Assembly (NCBI GenBank): GCA_036272935.1
Contig: DATAXP010000074.1
Coordinates: 1-59,892, forward strand
Origin: DATAXP01 sp036272935
GTDB lineage: Bacteria > Planctomycetota > Planctomycetia > Pirellulales > PNKZ01
Length of the DNA stretch: 59,892 bases
Direction: 5' to 3'
Shown here: positions 1-8,104 of the stretch, piece after piece
Layout: the number at the start of each line of letters is the position of its first letter
How positions within the stretch are numbered: the first letter of the stretch is position 1
The notes under the pieces: model-generated
The model's database searches: none
Told to the model about the DNA's origin: nothing
The model's input: only the letters and a program-made list of their open reading frames with translations
Made by a program: the position numbers and the translations under genes

Positions 1-145
1 GTGGGTCATTGCTGATCTCCTTGAAATGAGTTCTGAACAAACACAAATTCTAGGAAACCAAGCCTGACCCACCCCTTCTCGACCAGCACATCGCGGCGCC
101 TCCGCCGCTAGCATTTACAGAACAACTGGGGCGGTATCGGCAGCC

Positions 146-646
146 ATGAGTGAACTCGATCAGGCGACCCTCTTGTTGATGTTCGGACACGGCGTACCCG
201 GAATGACCTGCAGCCTTGACGTCAACTTGTTTGACGATGTTCGCATGCACGACAAAATCGTGCTCTGTGGGTCATGCTACTCGGCAACGCCGCTCTTCTC
301 AGATTTCGACAAGCCATCGCAAGGCGACGACGGGTCACCGATTCGCAATGATCGGCCGCGCTTCGCCTTTCGCGCCATCGCCAATGGCGCCACGGTGGTC
401 TACGGCCACATGCGAATCAATGGGGGGTTTCCGGAGATGTTTCCTGTTCTAGAAGCCTGGATGCAGGGGCTGACGGTTGGCGAAGCGTATCAGCGTCAAA
501 TGAACGCGTTACTGGACTGGCCCTGGTCATTCCCGCGCGATCGACTGGTTGTGCCTGCCGATGGGCGACGCCAGCCGAACGCTTTGCGCGGCCGTAGCGA
601 GTACCTGTACGTCATCATTGGCGATCCGGCGCTCGTGCCGCTGTAG
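146..646 (+). CDS. C25/gingipain-like cysteine peptidase domain, C-terminal part, probably disrupted
   Basis: The 166-residue product looks like the C-terminal half of a caspase-fold C25 (gingipain-like) domain. It has an FGHG segment with His15 and an LCGSCYS segment with Cys41/Cys44, which fit the His-Cys dyad spacing of this fold. It then has ANGATVVYG and a closing IIGDPAL motif typical of these proteins. Family members are usually much longer and secreted, but here the frame is closed by a TGA at 65-67, and plausible upstream coding sequence lies in another frame. ATG 146 is therefore only the first Met of the open part, with no clear ribosome binding site. Its 3' end overlaps the convergent radical SAM gene by 32 nt. 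I read it as a fragment or frameshifted gene. Confidence 0.5.
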   Translation: MSELDQATLLLMFGHGVPGMTCSLDVNLFDDVRMHDKIVLCGSCYSATPLFSDFDKPSQGDDGSPIRNDRPRFAFRAIANGATVVYGHMRINGGFPEMFPVLEAWMQGLTVGEAYQRQMNALLDWPWSFPRDRLVVPADGRRQPNALRGRSEYLYVIIGDPALVPL

Positions 647-1586
647 CCAATCGTCCCTGCCAGGTGTCGCGACGCGCGAATTCGGCGTCGATCGCGGCAC
701 GTAGGCCGACCTTGTCGAGGCACCAGGCTGGGCCGATCAGATAGTCGGGCGGGGCTTCGCCGCTGGTGCGCTCGACAATCATCCGCTCCGGCAGCCGCTT
801 CAGAAAATCAACCAGCGCTTCGACATATTCGTCCCGTTGCATCAATTGCACCCGGCCGGCGAGCACATCATCGGCCAAGGGCGTGTTCTTCACCGCATAA
901 AGGTTGTGAATCTTCACGGCATCGATGTCGAGCCGGGCCACTTCCTCGGCCGTAGCGAGCATGTCGGCCCGCGACTCGCCGGGTAAGCCGAGCATGATGT
1001 GTACGCAGATTTCAAATCCCCGATCCCGGCTGCGCTCGATGGCGTCGACAGTCGCCCGGTGATCGTGGCCGCGGTTCATCCACTCCAGCGAACGGTCGTG
1101 CATAGTTTGCATGCCGTACTCGACCGAAAGATAAGTTCGGCCGGCGAATTCGCTGAGCAAGCTGAGCACGTCATCGGGAACGCAGTCGGGGCGCGTACCG
1201 ATCGCCAGCCCCACAACTTGCGGATGGTCCAGCGCTTGTTCATAAAGCGGTCGCAGCCGCGTGACCGGGGCATACGTGTTCGTCGCCGGCTGAAAGTAGG
1301 CCAGAAACCGGTCGACGTCGTATCGCCATTTCAGCCGCCGGATGCCGTCGTCGAGTTGGCCGCGGATCGCCAGACGCGGCACGCGGCGGCTGGGGCTGAA
1401 GCTGCGGTTGTCGCAGAACGTGCAGCCGCCGACGGCGACCGTGCCATCGACATTCGGGCAGGTGAAGCCGGCATCGAGGCTGACCTTCTGCACCCGGCCG
1501 CCAAACTTGTTGCGCAGGAAAAAGTTGTACGCGTGATAGCGCAATCCGGCTCGGCGCCACTCGGGAATCGAAATCTGCGCTTCCAC
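615..1586 (-). CDS. TIGR01212/YhcC-family radical SAM protein
   Basis: This 323-aa protein matches the YhcC/TIGR01212 radical SAM family. The cluster-binding cysteines lie in the segment TCPNVDGTVAVGGCTFC near residues 42-58, which has the longer first spacing (C-x9-C-x2-C) of this family rather than CxxxCxxC. Further family signs are YFQPATNTYAP, GTRPDCV, LSVEYGMQT and the LGLPGE segment, all along the TIM-barrel. Family members bind a 4Fe-4S cluster and SAM; the substrate is not established, so no reaction is assigned. It is divergent from rsgA with only 55 bp between the starts, so the two probably share a short promoter region. Length is normal for the family. Confidence 0.9.
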   Translation of the reverse strand: MEAQISIPEWRRAGLRYHAYNFFLRNKFGGRVQKVSLDAGFTCPNVDGTVAVGGCTFCDNRSFSPSRRVPRLAIRGQLDDGIRRLKWRYDVDRFLAYFQPATNTYAPVTRLRPLYEQALDHPQVVGLAIGTRPDCVPDDVLSLLSEFAGRTYLSVEYGMQTMHDRSLEWMNRGHDHRATVDAIERSRDRGFEICVHIMLGLPGESRADMLATAEEVARLDIDAVKIHNLYAVKNTPLADDVLAGRVQLMQRDEYVEALVDFLKRLPERMIVERTSGEAPPDYLIGPAWCLDKVGLRAAIDAEFARRDTWQGRLATAARAPDRQ

Positions 1587-1641
1587 CGCGATCCCTCCGT
1601 CCCTAGCCCCCAGCCCCCAGCGTCCCTACCATTGAACTTCG

Positions 1642-2778
1642 ATGGCCAGGAAAAAGAAACACTTCCGCACCGAGTTTCGCAAGAATCGGTCGCCTCGTCC
1701 ACGACAGAACGAGTGGACGCGCCGCGTGCAGACCGAGGGGACAGATACCCACGAGGAGATGGCGGCAGACGAACGCATCAGCGGCAAAGGCGAGCTGACC
1801 CGCAAACGCACCGTGACCGGCCAGGAAACATCGGGCGACGAAACCGGCTTCGGCGTCCTGCCCGACGTGGACGAAGCATCGTGCCGGCGAGGCCGCGTTC
1901 TCGGGGTGTTCGGCCTGAACAGCACGGTCGAGGCGGAGGATGGCACACAGTTTCGCTGCGCGACACGACGCCTGTTGAAGACCCTATCTACCGAACAACG
2001 CCACGTCGTGGCGGCCGGCGACCTGGTGTGGTTCCGCCCCTCAGGGGCCAACGAAGGGATCATCGAACGGGTCGAGCCGCGGCATGGCGTGCTCAGCCGC
2101 ACCAGTCGCGGCCGACAGCATTTAATCGTCACCAATGTCGATCAACTGGTCATCGTCGCCAGTGCCGCCGAGCCGTATCTGAAGCCGAACCTGATCGATC
2201 GCTTTCTAGTCAGTGCCGAACGCAATCGCATCCAGCCGATCATCTGCATCAACAAGATCGACTTAATCGACGCGGCGTCGCTCGAGCCGTTGGTGGGAGT
2301 TTACAGCCGGATGGGCTACTGCGTGCTGCTGGTCAGCGCGCGCACAGGATTGAATGTCGCCCGGCTGCGGCAGCAGTTGGCCGGTCGACAGAGTGTCGTC
2401 ACCGGGCAAAGCGGCGTCGGCAAATCGTCGCTGCTCAACGCGGTCGAGCCAGGGTTCGATCTGCGCGTCCGCACCGTCAGTGCCGAATCGCAGAAGGGGC
2501 GGCACACCACCACGACGGCGCGCGTGCTGCGGCTGGCCAACGGCGCGTACGTTGTCGATACACCAGGACTGCGGCAGTTCCAGCTTTGGGACATCGTGCG
2601 CGAAGAGATTGGCGGCTTTTACCGCGACCTGCGACCGTTCGTCAGCCGTTGCCGCTTTCCCGATTGCACGCACATTCACGAAGAGCACTGCGCCGTGAAA
2701 GATGCCGTGGCCGACGGCTGGCTCGACACGCGACGCTATGAGAGCTATTGCCATTTGTTCACGGGCGAACCAGAGTGA
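1642..2778 (+). CDS. rsgA: Small ribosomal subunit biogenesis GTPase RsgA
   Basis: RsgA is a circularly permuted GTPase that helps late 30S subunit maturation and is stimulated by the ribosome. The 378-aa product shows the permuted motif order. First comes a basic N-terminus and an OB-fold with RGRVLGVFG. Then come the G4 motif NKIDLID, a G5-like SAR, the P-loop GQSGVGKSS near residue 254, and the G3 motif DTPG. A C-terminal zinc site follows, with Cys, Cys, His and Cys in CRFPDCTHIHEEHC. The N-terminus (MARKKKHFRTEFRKNR) is strongly basic and likely binds RNA. The stop is followed after 5 nt by the next gene, so the two are probably cotranscribed. Confidence 0.95.
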   Translation: MARKKKHFRTEFRKNRSPRPRQNEWTRRVQTEGTDTHEEMAADERISGKGELTRKRTVTGQETSGDETGFGVLPDVDEASCRRGRVLGVFGLNSTVEAEDGTQFRCATRRLLKTLSTEQRHVVAAGDLVWFRPSGANEGIIERVEPRHGVLSRTSRGRQHLIVTNVDQLVIVASAAEPYLKPNLIDRFLVSAERNRIQPIICINKIDLIDAASLEPLVGVYSRMGYCVLLVSARTGLNVARLRQQLAGRQSVVTGQSGVGKSSLLNAVEPGFDLRVRTVSAESQKGRHTTTTARVLRLANGAYVVDTPGLRQFQLWDIVREEIGGFYRDLRPFVSRCRFPDCTHIHEEHCAVKDAVADGWLDTRRYESYCHLFTGEPE

Positions 2779-2783
2779 GCGTC

Positions 2784-3242
2784 ATGCGACCTAACAAACA
2801 AACACTGGCGCTGCTGCCGATCTTGCTGCTGGCCGCCGCGCAAGGCGCTTCGGCCCAGGCGACGCCCGAAGAGATCGTTCGTGGTGAGCTGCAATTGTTT
2901 CAGGGTAACTGGACCATCGTCTCGGCGTTCATGAACGGCAATCCCGACGATCAACGCTTCGGCACACGCGTGGCCGTCGCCGGCAATGTGCTGCAAAGCT
3001 CGAATGGGCCGAACGCTGGCCCCTCAGCCCGGCTGCGTTTGCAGCCGACGCTGATCCCCAAGGCGATCGACATCATCTGGCTCGACGGGCCATTCCGCGG
3101 CGAAACCTTTTACGGCATTTATCGATTCGACGGTCCACGGCTGTACGTGTGTGCCACCCGCACGGGCGTCACTCGGCCGAAGCAGTTCGAGAGCCGCCCC
3201 GATAAGGTGGAATCGCTTGTCACTTTCGAGCGAATTCCTTGA
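2784..3242 (+). CDS. Small secreted protein, TIGR03067-like
   Basis: Starting at ATG 2784, the product is about 152 residues. It begins with a signal peptide: basic start MRPNKQ, a hydrophobic LLPILLLAAAQ core, and a likely cleavage after ASA. The mature part begins with a segment containing LFQGNWTIVSAFMNG, which resembles the start of the TIGR03067 domain found in many planctomycete exported proteins. The function of that domain is unknown. The frame stays open 12 codons further upstream, but that would overlap rsgA and place the signal peptide internally, so I prefer 2784. It follows rsgA by 5 nt. Two cysteines are absent from conserved positions, and no enzymatic motif is visible. Confidence 0.75.
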   Translation: MRPNKQTLALLPILLLAAAQGASAQATPEEIVRGELQLFQGNWTIVSAFMNGNPDDQRFGTRVAVAGNVLQSSNGPNAGPSARLRLQPTLIPKAIDIIWLDGPFRGETFYGIYRFDGPRLYVCATRTGVTRPKQFESRPDKVESLVTFERIP

Positions 3243-3452
3243 GCTGATCGAGCCGCGGCGCGAACCGACCTGTGGCTTCGTGAGTCAGCTAATCGGGGCT
3301 CACAAGCCGGAAACCGTGTCGGTTCCTGCGGTATTCCTGCGCTGGCCGGTCGCCCAGCCGAGGGTATACTTGATTGAGGGTTCGGCCGGTTCCGCCACGG
3401 CCGTTCCGCGGGTGGTAGCTCGGGCGGTCGAAGCAGGAGATTGCCGCTTATC

Positions 3453-4829
3453 GTGAAGGAAATCAGCCGCGCCGACGGGGTTGTCAGCGAACGAGCTATC
3501 TTGGTGGGGGTCCAAATCGAGGATCGCCCGACGGAAAACCGCCAAGCGACGGAAGAGCCGCTTAAGGAATTGGCTGGCTTGGCAGAAACGGCCGGAGCGA
3601 TGGTCGTCGGGCAGCTTACACAGCGACGCGCCGCTCCCGATGTGACGACTTACCTGGGCAAGGGGAAAGTCGACGAGCTGCGAGTGCTCGGCGAAGCGAC
3701 CGACGCCGACGTGGTGTTGTTCGATAACGATCTCAACCCCGGCCAGACGCGCAATCTCGAACGGGCAACCAATCTGAAGGTGCTCGATCGCACCGAGCTG
3801 ATTCTCGATATCTTCGCCAACCGTGCCCGGACGCACGAGGCCCGCCTGGCCGTCGAGTTGGCCCAGTTGCAGTATTCGCTGCCGCGATTGAAGCGAATGT
3901 GGACGCATCTGTCGCGCATCAAGGCCGGCATCGGCATGCGCGGCCCGGGCGAAAAGCAGCTTGAAGTCGACCGCCGCCTGGTCGAGAAGCGCATTCACGA
4001 TTTGCAAAGCGAGTTGGCCGTGGTCGAGCGCCGCCGTCAGCGGCAGGTTGCGGCGCGCAGCGATCGCATGACGGTTTCACTGGTTGGCTACACCAACGCC
4101 GGCAAGAGCACGCTGCTGAACACGCTCACCGGTGCCAGCGTGCTGGCGCAGAATCGGCTGTTCGCCACGCTCGACACGCGCACGCGGCGTTGGCAGTTGC
4201 CCGGCTGGGGGCCGGTGCTCTTGAGCGACACCGTCGGCTTCATCCGCGATCTGCCGCATCATCTGATCGCCAGCTTCAAGGCAACCTTGGAAGAGACGCG
4301 ACAGGCGGACCTACTGTTGCACGTGGCCGACGCGAGCAGCTCGGCAGTGTTCGAGCAGATTGCAGCCGTCTACCACGTGATCCAAGAACTGGGCATCCAG
4401 GCGAAGGACACGCTGCTGGTCCTCAACAAAATCGATCAGCTCGCCGATCGCGCAGCGCTCGATCGCTTGCTGGCCCGCTATCCGAACGCCATCCCGATCA
4501 GCGCCCACACCGGCCAGGGACTCGACCACCTCGCCCGCGCGGTGAGCGATGCGCTGAGCCATTCGTTCGCCGATGTCGACGTGGAACTGCCCGTCGGTGA
4601 CGGCCGCCTGTTGGCCTACCTGGCAAGTCACAGTGAAGTCCTGTCGCGGCGCTACAGCGATGACCGCGTGACGGTGCATTGCCGCATTCCTGAGATGTTC
4701 CTTCACGAAGTGCGCAAGGACGGAACGATCGTACGGCCGCACCGTAATGGCAACGGTCAGCAGCCAACCGACGGCGAGAGCACTGCCGGGCATTCGCTCG
4801 ACCTGACGCCTGACATGGACGTGGCCTGA
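3453..4829 (+). CDS. hflX: Ribosome-associated GTPase HflX
   Basis: HflX binds the large ribosomal subunit and splits stalled or hibernating ribosomes. The N-terminal domain has the family segments VVGQLTQRR and TYLGKGKVDEL, followed by a glycine-rich helical stretch with GIGMRGPGEKQLE. The G domain follows with P-loop GYTNAGKST, the G3/switch II segment DTVGFIRDLP and G4 NKID. A C-terminal domain of about 90 residues ends in a hydrophilic tail. Length is normal. The start is uncertain: TTG 3441 abuts the AGGAGA at 3435-3440 with no spacing, while GTG 3453 lies 12 nt from it. I chose GTG 3453. The SDR gene starts immediately after the stop, suggesting translational coupling. Confidence 0.94.
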   Translation: MKEISRADGVVSERAILVGVQIEDRPTENRQATEEPLKELAGLAETAGAMVVGQLTQRRAAPDVTTYLGKGKVDELRVLGEATDADVVLFDNDLNPGQTRNLERATNLKVLDRTELILDIFANRARTHEARLAVELAQLQYSLPRLKRMWTHLSRIKAGIGMRGPGEKQLEVDRRLVEKRIHDLQSELAVVERRRQRQVAARSDRMTVSLVGYTNAGKSTLLNTLTGASVLAQNRLFATLDTRTRRWQLPGWGPVLLSDTVGFIRDLPHHLIASFKATLEETRQADLLLHVADASSSAVFEQIAAVYHVIQELGIQAKDTLLVLNKIDQLADRAALDRLLARYPNAIPISAHTGQGLDHLARAVSDALSHSFADVDVELPVGDGRLLAYLASHSEVLSRRYSDDRVTVHCRIPEMFLHEVRKDGTIVRPHRNGNGQQPTDGESTAGHSLDLTPDMDVA

Positions 4830-5609
4830 ATGCGCCGCTCGCTGGCAGGGGCGCGCGTACTGCTCACTGGCTCCAGCAGCGGTATCGGCCGCGCCTTGGC
4901 CCTGGCGCTGGCCAAGCATCGTTGCCGATTGCTGTTGACCGCCCGACGTCGCGAGTTGCTCGACGCGCTAGCAGCGAAGATTCAGGCGGCCGGCGCCGAG
5001 GTCGTGTGTTTTTCCGGCGACATTACTTCTGCCGACGTGCGTGCCGGGCTCATCGAGCGCGCCAAGCAATCGTTCGGCGGGCTCGACATCCTCATCAACA
5101 ACGCCGGCGTCGGAGCGATCGGTCGCTTCCGCGATGCCAGGCCCGAACGGCTACGCGAGATCTTCGAAGTCAATTTCTTCGCGCTCGCGGAGATGACCCG
5201 CGCGGCTTTGCCGCAGCTAATCGCCGGCCGGCGACCGCTGGTCGTCAACATTGGCTCGATCCTCGGCCATCGCGGCGTGCCGCACTCAAGTGAGTATTGC
5301 GCTAGCAAATTCGCCGTGCAAGGATTCAGCGAATCGCTGCGGGCCGAGCTGGCGCGCGACGGCATCGAGCTGCTCGTCGTTAGCCCGGGTACCACGGCCA
5401 CCGAGTTCTTCGACCACGCGATCGAGAGCGGCAAGACGCCTTGGCCCGAGCAGCGCGGCGTTCCAGCCGAGCACGTCGCTGCGGCAACGGTTGCCGCCAT
5501 GCAAGCCGGTCGGCACGAGATCATCCCCAATCCTCGCGGAAAATGGCTGGTCCGCTTGAATCGTCTGGCGCCCGGTCTGGTCGACCGGCTGATGCAGCGC
5601 TGGGGCTGA
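4830..5609 (+). CDS. Short-chain dehydrogenase/reductase (SDR family)
   Basis: The 259-aa protein is a classical SDR. The cofactor motif TGSSSGIG is near residue 13, the structural NNAG motif is near residue 90, and the catalytic Ser-Tyr-Lys set is seen as a Ser in NIGSI and the YCASK segment. It therefore should be an NAD(P)-dependent oxidoreductase, but the substrate cannot be told from sequence. An Arg-rich ARRRE segment after the second strand would suit NADP(H) binding (inference). There is no signal peptide, so it is cytoplasmic. The start codon directly follows the hflX stop codon without a gap, so it is almost certainly in the same transcript. Confidence 0.92.
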   Translation: MRRSLAGARVLLTGSSSGIGRALALALAKHRCRLLLTARRRELLDALAAKIQAAGAEVVCFSGDITSADVRAGLIERAKQSFGGLDILINNAGVGAIGRFRDARPERLREIFEVNFFALAEMTRAALPQLIAGRRPLVVNIGSILGHRGVPHSSEYCASKFAVQGFSESLRAELARDGIELLVVSPGTTATEFFDHAIESGKTPWPEQRGVPAEHVAAATVAAMQAGRHEIIPNPRGKWLVRLNRLAPGLVDRLMQRWG

Positions 5610-5666
5610 TTTTTTTCTGGCCTTGGCCCAGGCGCCTTCGTAGATTGGTGACTCGTTGAAGATCAA

Positions 5667-6281
5667 ATGACCGTCGCGCCGGATCGCGACGCGCGGCTAA
5701 ACGAGTTCGCCATGCAACCTCCCTCTGCCGCGCTGCCTGAAATTGCGCTGGTCGGCGACCTGAGCGATCACGAAGCCGATCTAACTGCCAAGCTGCTCGA
5801 AGTGCCTCACGGCGGCTCGTGCATGCTGTATATCGACTCGCCCGGCGGAAGCCCCTATTCGGGGCTGTCGCTGATGTCGATCATGCTGCTGCGCGGCGTG
5901 CAGGCCACGGGCATTGTGACCGGCGAGTGCTCGTCGGCCGCGCTGTGGCCGCTGGCGGCATGTACGCGCCGCCTGGTGACGCCGTACAGCGTGCTGTTGT
6001 TCCATCCTATGAAATGGCAGAGCGAAGAACACATCGGCCTGGCCGAGGCGGCCGAATGGGCGCGGCACTTCGGCGACCTGGAAAAAGAAATGGACCGCAT
6101 CCTCGTCGAGTTGTTCGGGCTCGATGCCGACGAAATGTCGCGGTGGATGCAACCAGGGCGCTATGTCTCAGGCCGCGAATTGGCGGAGGCGGGCTTGGCG
6201 GAGCTCGTGGAGCTGCGCACGCTCAAGCTACTCGGTCAGAAAAAAGCGCGCCGGCGTGCGCGACGTTCTCGCGTCCGCTGA
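5667..6281 (+). CDS. ClpP-like serine protease homologue, degenerate triad
   Basis: This 204-aa protein has the ClpP fold signature: YIDSPGG near residue 55, a nucleophile region GECSSAALWPLAA with Ser90 at the usual serine position, and His113 in LLFHPMK. The segment that normally carries the third residue (D-R-F-L/M-S-A) reads GRYVSG here, so the catalytic Asp is replaced by Gly164. The C-terminal tail is very basic (KKARRRARRSR). It may be a low-activity or structural ClpP paralogue, or use another third residue. No clpX lies beside it. ATG 5667 is one start; ATG 5712 (MQPPSAALPE) would remove 15 poorly conserved residues. It ends at the tandem repeat. Confidence 0.85.
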   Translation: MTVAPDRDARLNEFAMQPPSAALPEIALVGDLSDHEADLTAKLLEVPHGGSCMLYIDSPGGSPYSGLSLMSIMLLRGVQATGIVTGECSSAALWPLAACTRRLVTPYSVLLFHPMKWQSEEHIGLAEAAEWARHFGDLEKEMDRILVELFGLDADEMSRWMQPGRYVSGRELAEAGLAELVELRTLKLLGQKKARRRARRSRVR

Positions 6282-6420
<139 letters not shown>

Positions 6421-6426
6421 CTTCTC

Positions 6427-7257
6427 TCATCCAAGCGCTTCGGCCAGGCGGCGCAGGGCCTCGGTCTCGATTTGACGTACGCGTTCTCGAGTGAGGCCGA
6501 GTTGTTCGCCGATTTCTTTTAAGGTGCGTGGCTCGTTGTCTTCCAGGCCGAAGCGCATTTTCAGGATGGTTGCTTCGCGGTTGTCCATCGTCTCCAGTAA
6601 GCGCAACACGTGTGTCAGGTCGTCGCCTTCGACCATCTCAATCTCGGGGCTCTTGGCCCGCTCATCCATGACCATCTCGCCCAAAGACCAGCCAATTTCG
6701 GCCTGATCGGTCTGAGGCGTCGAGTTGTAGATCTTGATGGCTTTCTTGATGATCGGCAGCTTCTTCCGTGGCAGTCCGAGTACGCGGGCAACTTCTTCCG
6801 GCGTGGGCGTGCGGCCCAATTCCTCCGTCAGGCGGCTGGTGGCCCGACGCCACTTGCTCAACAGCTCGACCATGTAGGCAGGAATGCGAATGGTTTTCCC
6901 GGTATTGATCAAGGCCCGCTTGATCGACTGCTTAATCCAGTAGCTCGCGTACGTGCTGAAGCGCGTCCCCATGGCCGGGTCGAAGCCCTCGACGGCTCGT
7001 AGCAGGCCCAGGTTTCCCTCCTCGATGAGGTCCTGCAACCCCAAACCTTTGCCGGTGTAGCCGCGGGCAATGTTCACCACTAGCCTTAAATTGGCACGGA
7101 CCATGCGATCACGCGCTTGGACGTCCCCCTTGGCAATCCCATCGGCCAGCTCCTGCTCATCGCGGGCACTGAGCAGGGCAGTCTCGTTGATCTCCCGCAG
7201 GTAGGTTTCCAGCGGGGACTGAACGGCGGCCGAGCTCTTGCGTCGTGTGGCTTTCAT
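6427..7257 (-). CDS. RNA polymerase sigma-70 family factor, group 2 (RpoD/RpoS-like)
   Basis: The 276-aa product has region 1.2 (SPLETYLREINETALLS), region 2 with NLRLVVNIARGY and the core-binding and -10 recognition helix ending FSTYASYWIKQSIKRAL, a region 3 helix set (LTEELGRTPTPEEVARVLG), and region 4 with an HTH (LGLTRERVRQIETEAL). It lacks the long region 1.1 of the primary sigma factor, so it is a group 2 factor, probably controlling an alternative or stress promoter set. ATG 7257 gives a basic start (MKATRRKSS). It is monocistronic, with rightward hflX-clpP genes converging across the tandem repeat. Confidence 0.93.
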   Translation of the reverse strand: MKATRRKSSAAVQSPLETYLREINETALLSARDEQELADGIAKGDVQARDRMVRANLRLVVNIARGYTGKGLGLQDLIEEGNLGLLRAVEGFDPAMGTRFSTYASYWIKQSIKRALINTGKTIRIPAYMVELLSKWRRATSRLTEELGRTPTPEEVARVLGLPRKKLPIIKKAIKIYNSTPQTDQAEIGWSLGEMVMDERAKSPEIEMVEGDDLTHVLRLLETMDNREATILKMRFGLEDNEPRTLKEIGEQLGLTRERVRQIETEALRRLAEALG

Positions 7258-7442
7258 TGTCCGATTGATCGCGCACTGAAGGCGCGTCCGTAAACTGGAT
7301 TTGACACGAGACCTATCGTCGCGACTGCTAGCATTTCTCCAAACACCCCGTTTGCAGACAAGGTGCGACGGATGCGCGCGAGCGACCGAAAGTACCGAAC
7401 GCGACGGCTATGACGAAGGCGCGAGCGGCCGTCCAGGGCCGG

Positions 7443-8051
7443 CTATTCGGAATCGGCCGGTTCGGGGGCGAACACGACGCGTTCGTAAACTTCGGCCAAG
7501 GGAAGGATGGCCTCAATTTCCGGGAGCTGCACCACGGTCTCGAGCCCGCGACGCACTTCGCGCACAAAGCCTTGTTCGGTGCGTCGATAGGCGGTGACCG
7601 CAGGCGACTCGATTTCGACGAGCAGATACACCGCCAACGATGGGATGGTCAGATAGGCGTCTTTCTTTTCTCCTTGATCGATTCGCCGCGTCGAGCGTGA
7701 CAGGACTTCAACAACTGCGGTCGGTTCATCCTGGTACGTGTCGTTGGCGGGATTCGATCGGCAAACGACCTGCACGTCGGGGTAGTAGAACCGTGCCTGC
7801 GTCGGCAGGGCGATGTGCACCTTCGTGTCGGAGTTAAACGGCTGGCAGCGTTTTCCGCGCAGCCGATAGTGCAGAAAACCAAAAATGTTCCCTGCAACCA
7901 CATTATGGACAATTCGCGCCCTCGCCATCATATAGACGGCGCCTCCGACGTACTCGCGCTTGACCGGCGAAGCAAGCTCGGCGGCGAGATATTCCTCGAC
8001 ACTCAGCAGCTTCGGTGGTTGAAGCGCAGCGGCTTGCTCGAGCGTGGCCAT
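7443..8051 (-). CDS. Uma2 family (DUF820) putative restriction-endonuclease-fold protein
   Basis: The 202-aa protein matches the Uma2/DUF820 family. It has an N-terminal LLSVEEYLA segment, a central YYPDVQVVC strand that carries the conserved Asp, then PTAVVEVLSRSTRRIDQGEKKDAYLTIPSLAVYLLVE, where the Glu and Lys complete a PD-(D/E)XK-like site. Family members are expanded in cyanobacteria and planctomycetes; their biological role is mostly unproven. The C-terminal third (FVREVRRGLETVVQLPEIEAILPLAEVYE) is typical. No partner toxin or antitoxin is visible next to it. Confidence 0.88.
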   Translation of the reverse strand: MATLEQAAALQPPKLLSVEEYLAAELASPVKREYVGGAVYMMARARIVHNVVAGNIFGFLHYRLRGKRCQPFNSDTKVHIALPTQARFYYPDVQVVCRSNPANDTYQDEPTAVVEVLSRSTRRIDQGEKKDAYLTIPSLAVYLLVEIESPAVTAYRRTEQGFVREVRRGLETVVQLPEIEAILPLAEVYERVVFAPEPADSE

Positions 8052-8104
8052 ACCGACACTCTATCACGCGCGAACGTCGGAGCAAGCCGAGGCGGAGCTG
8101 GATG

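Noticed and set aside
999..2741. A 580-codon plus-strand frame across the radical SAM gene and rsgA
   Set aside because: It overlaps two recognised genes on both strands and is Arg/Ala/Gly-rich without a domain.
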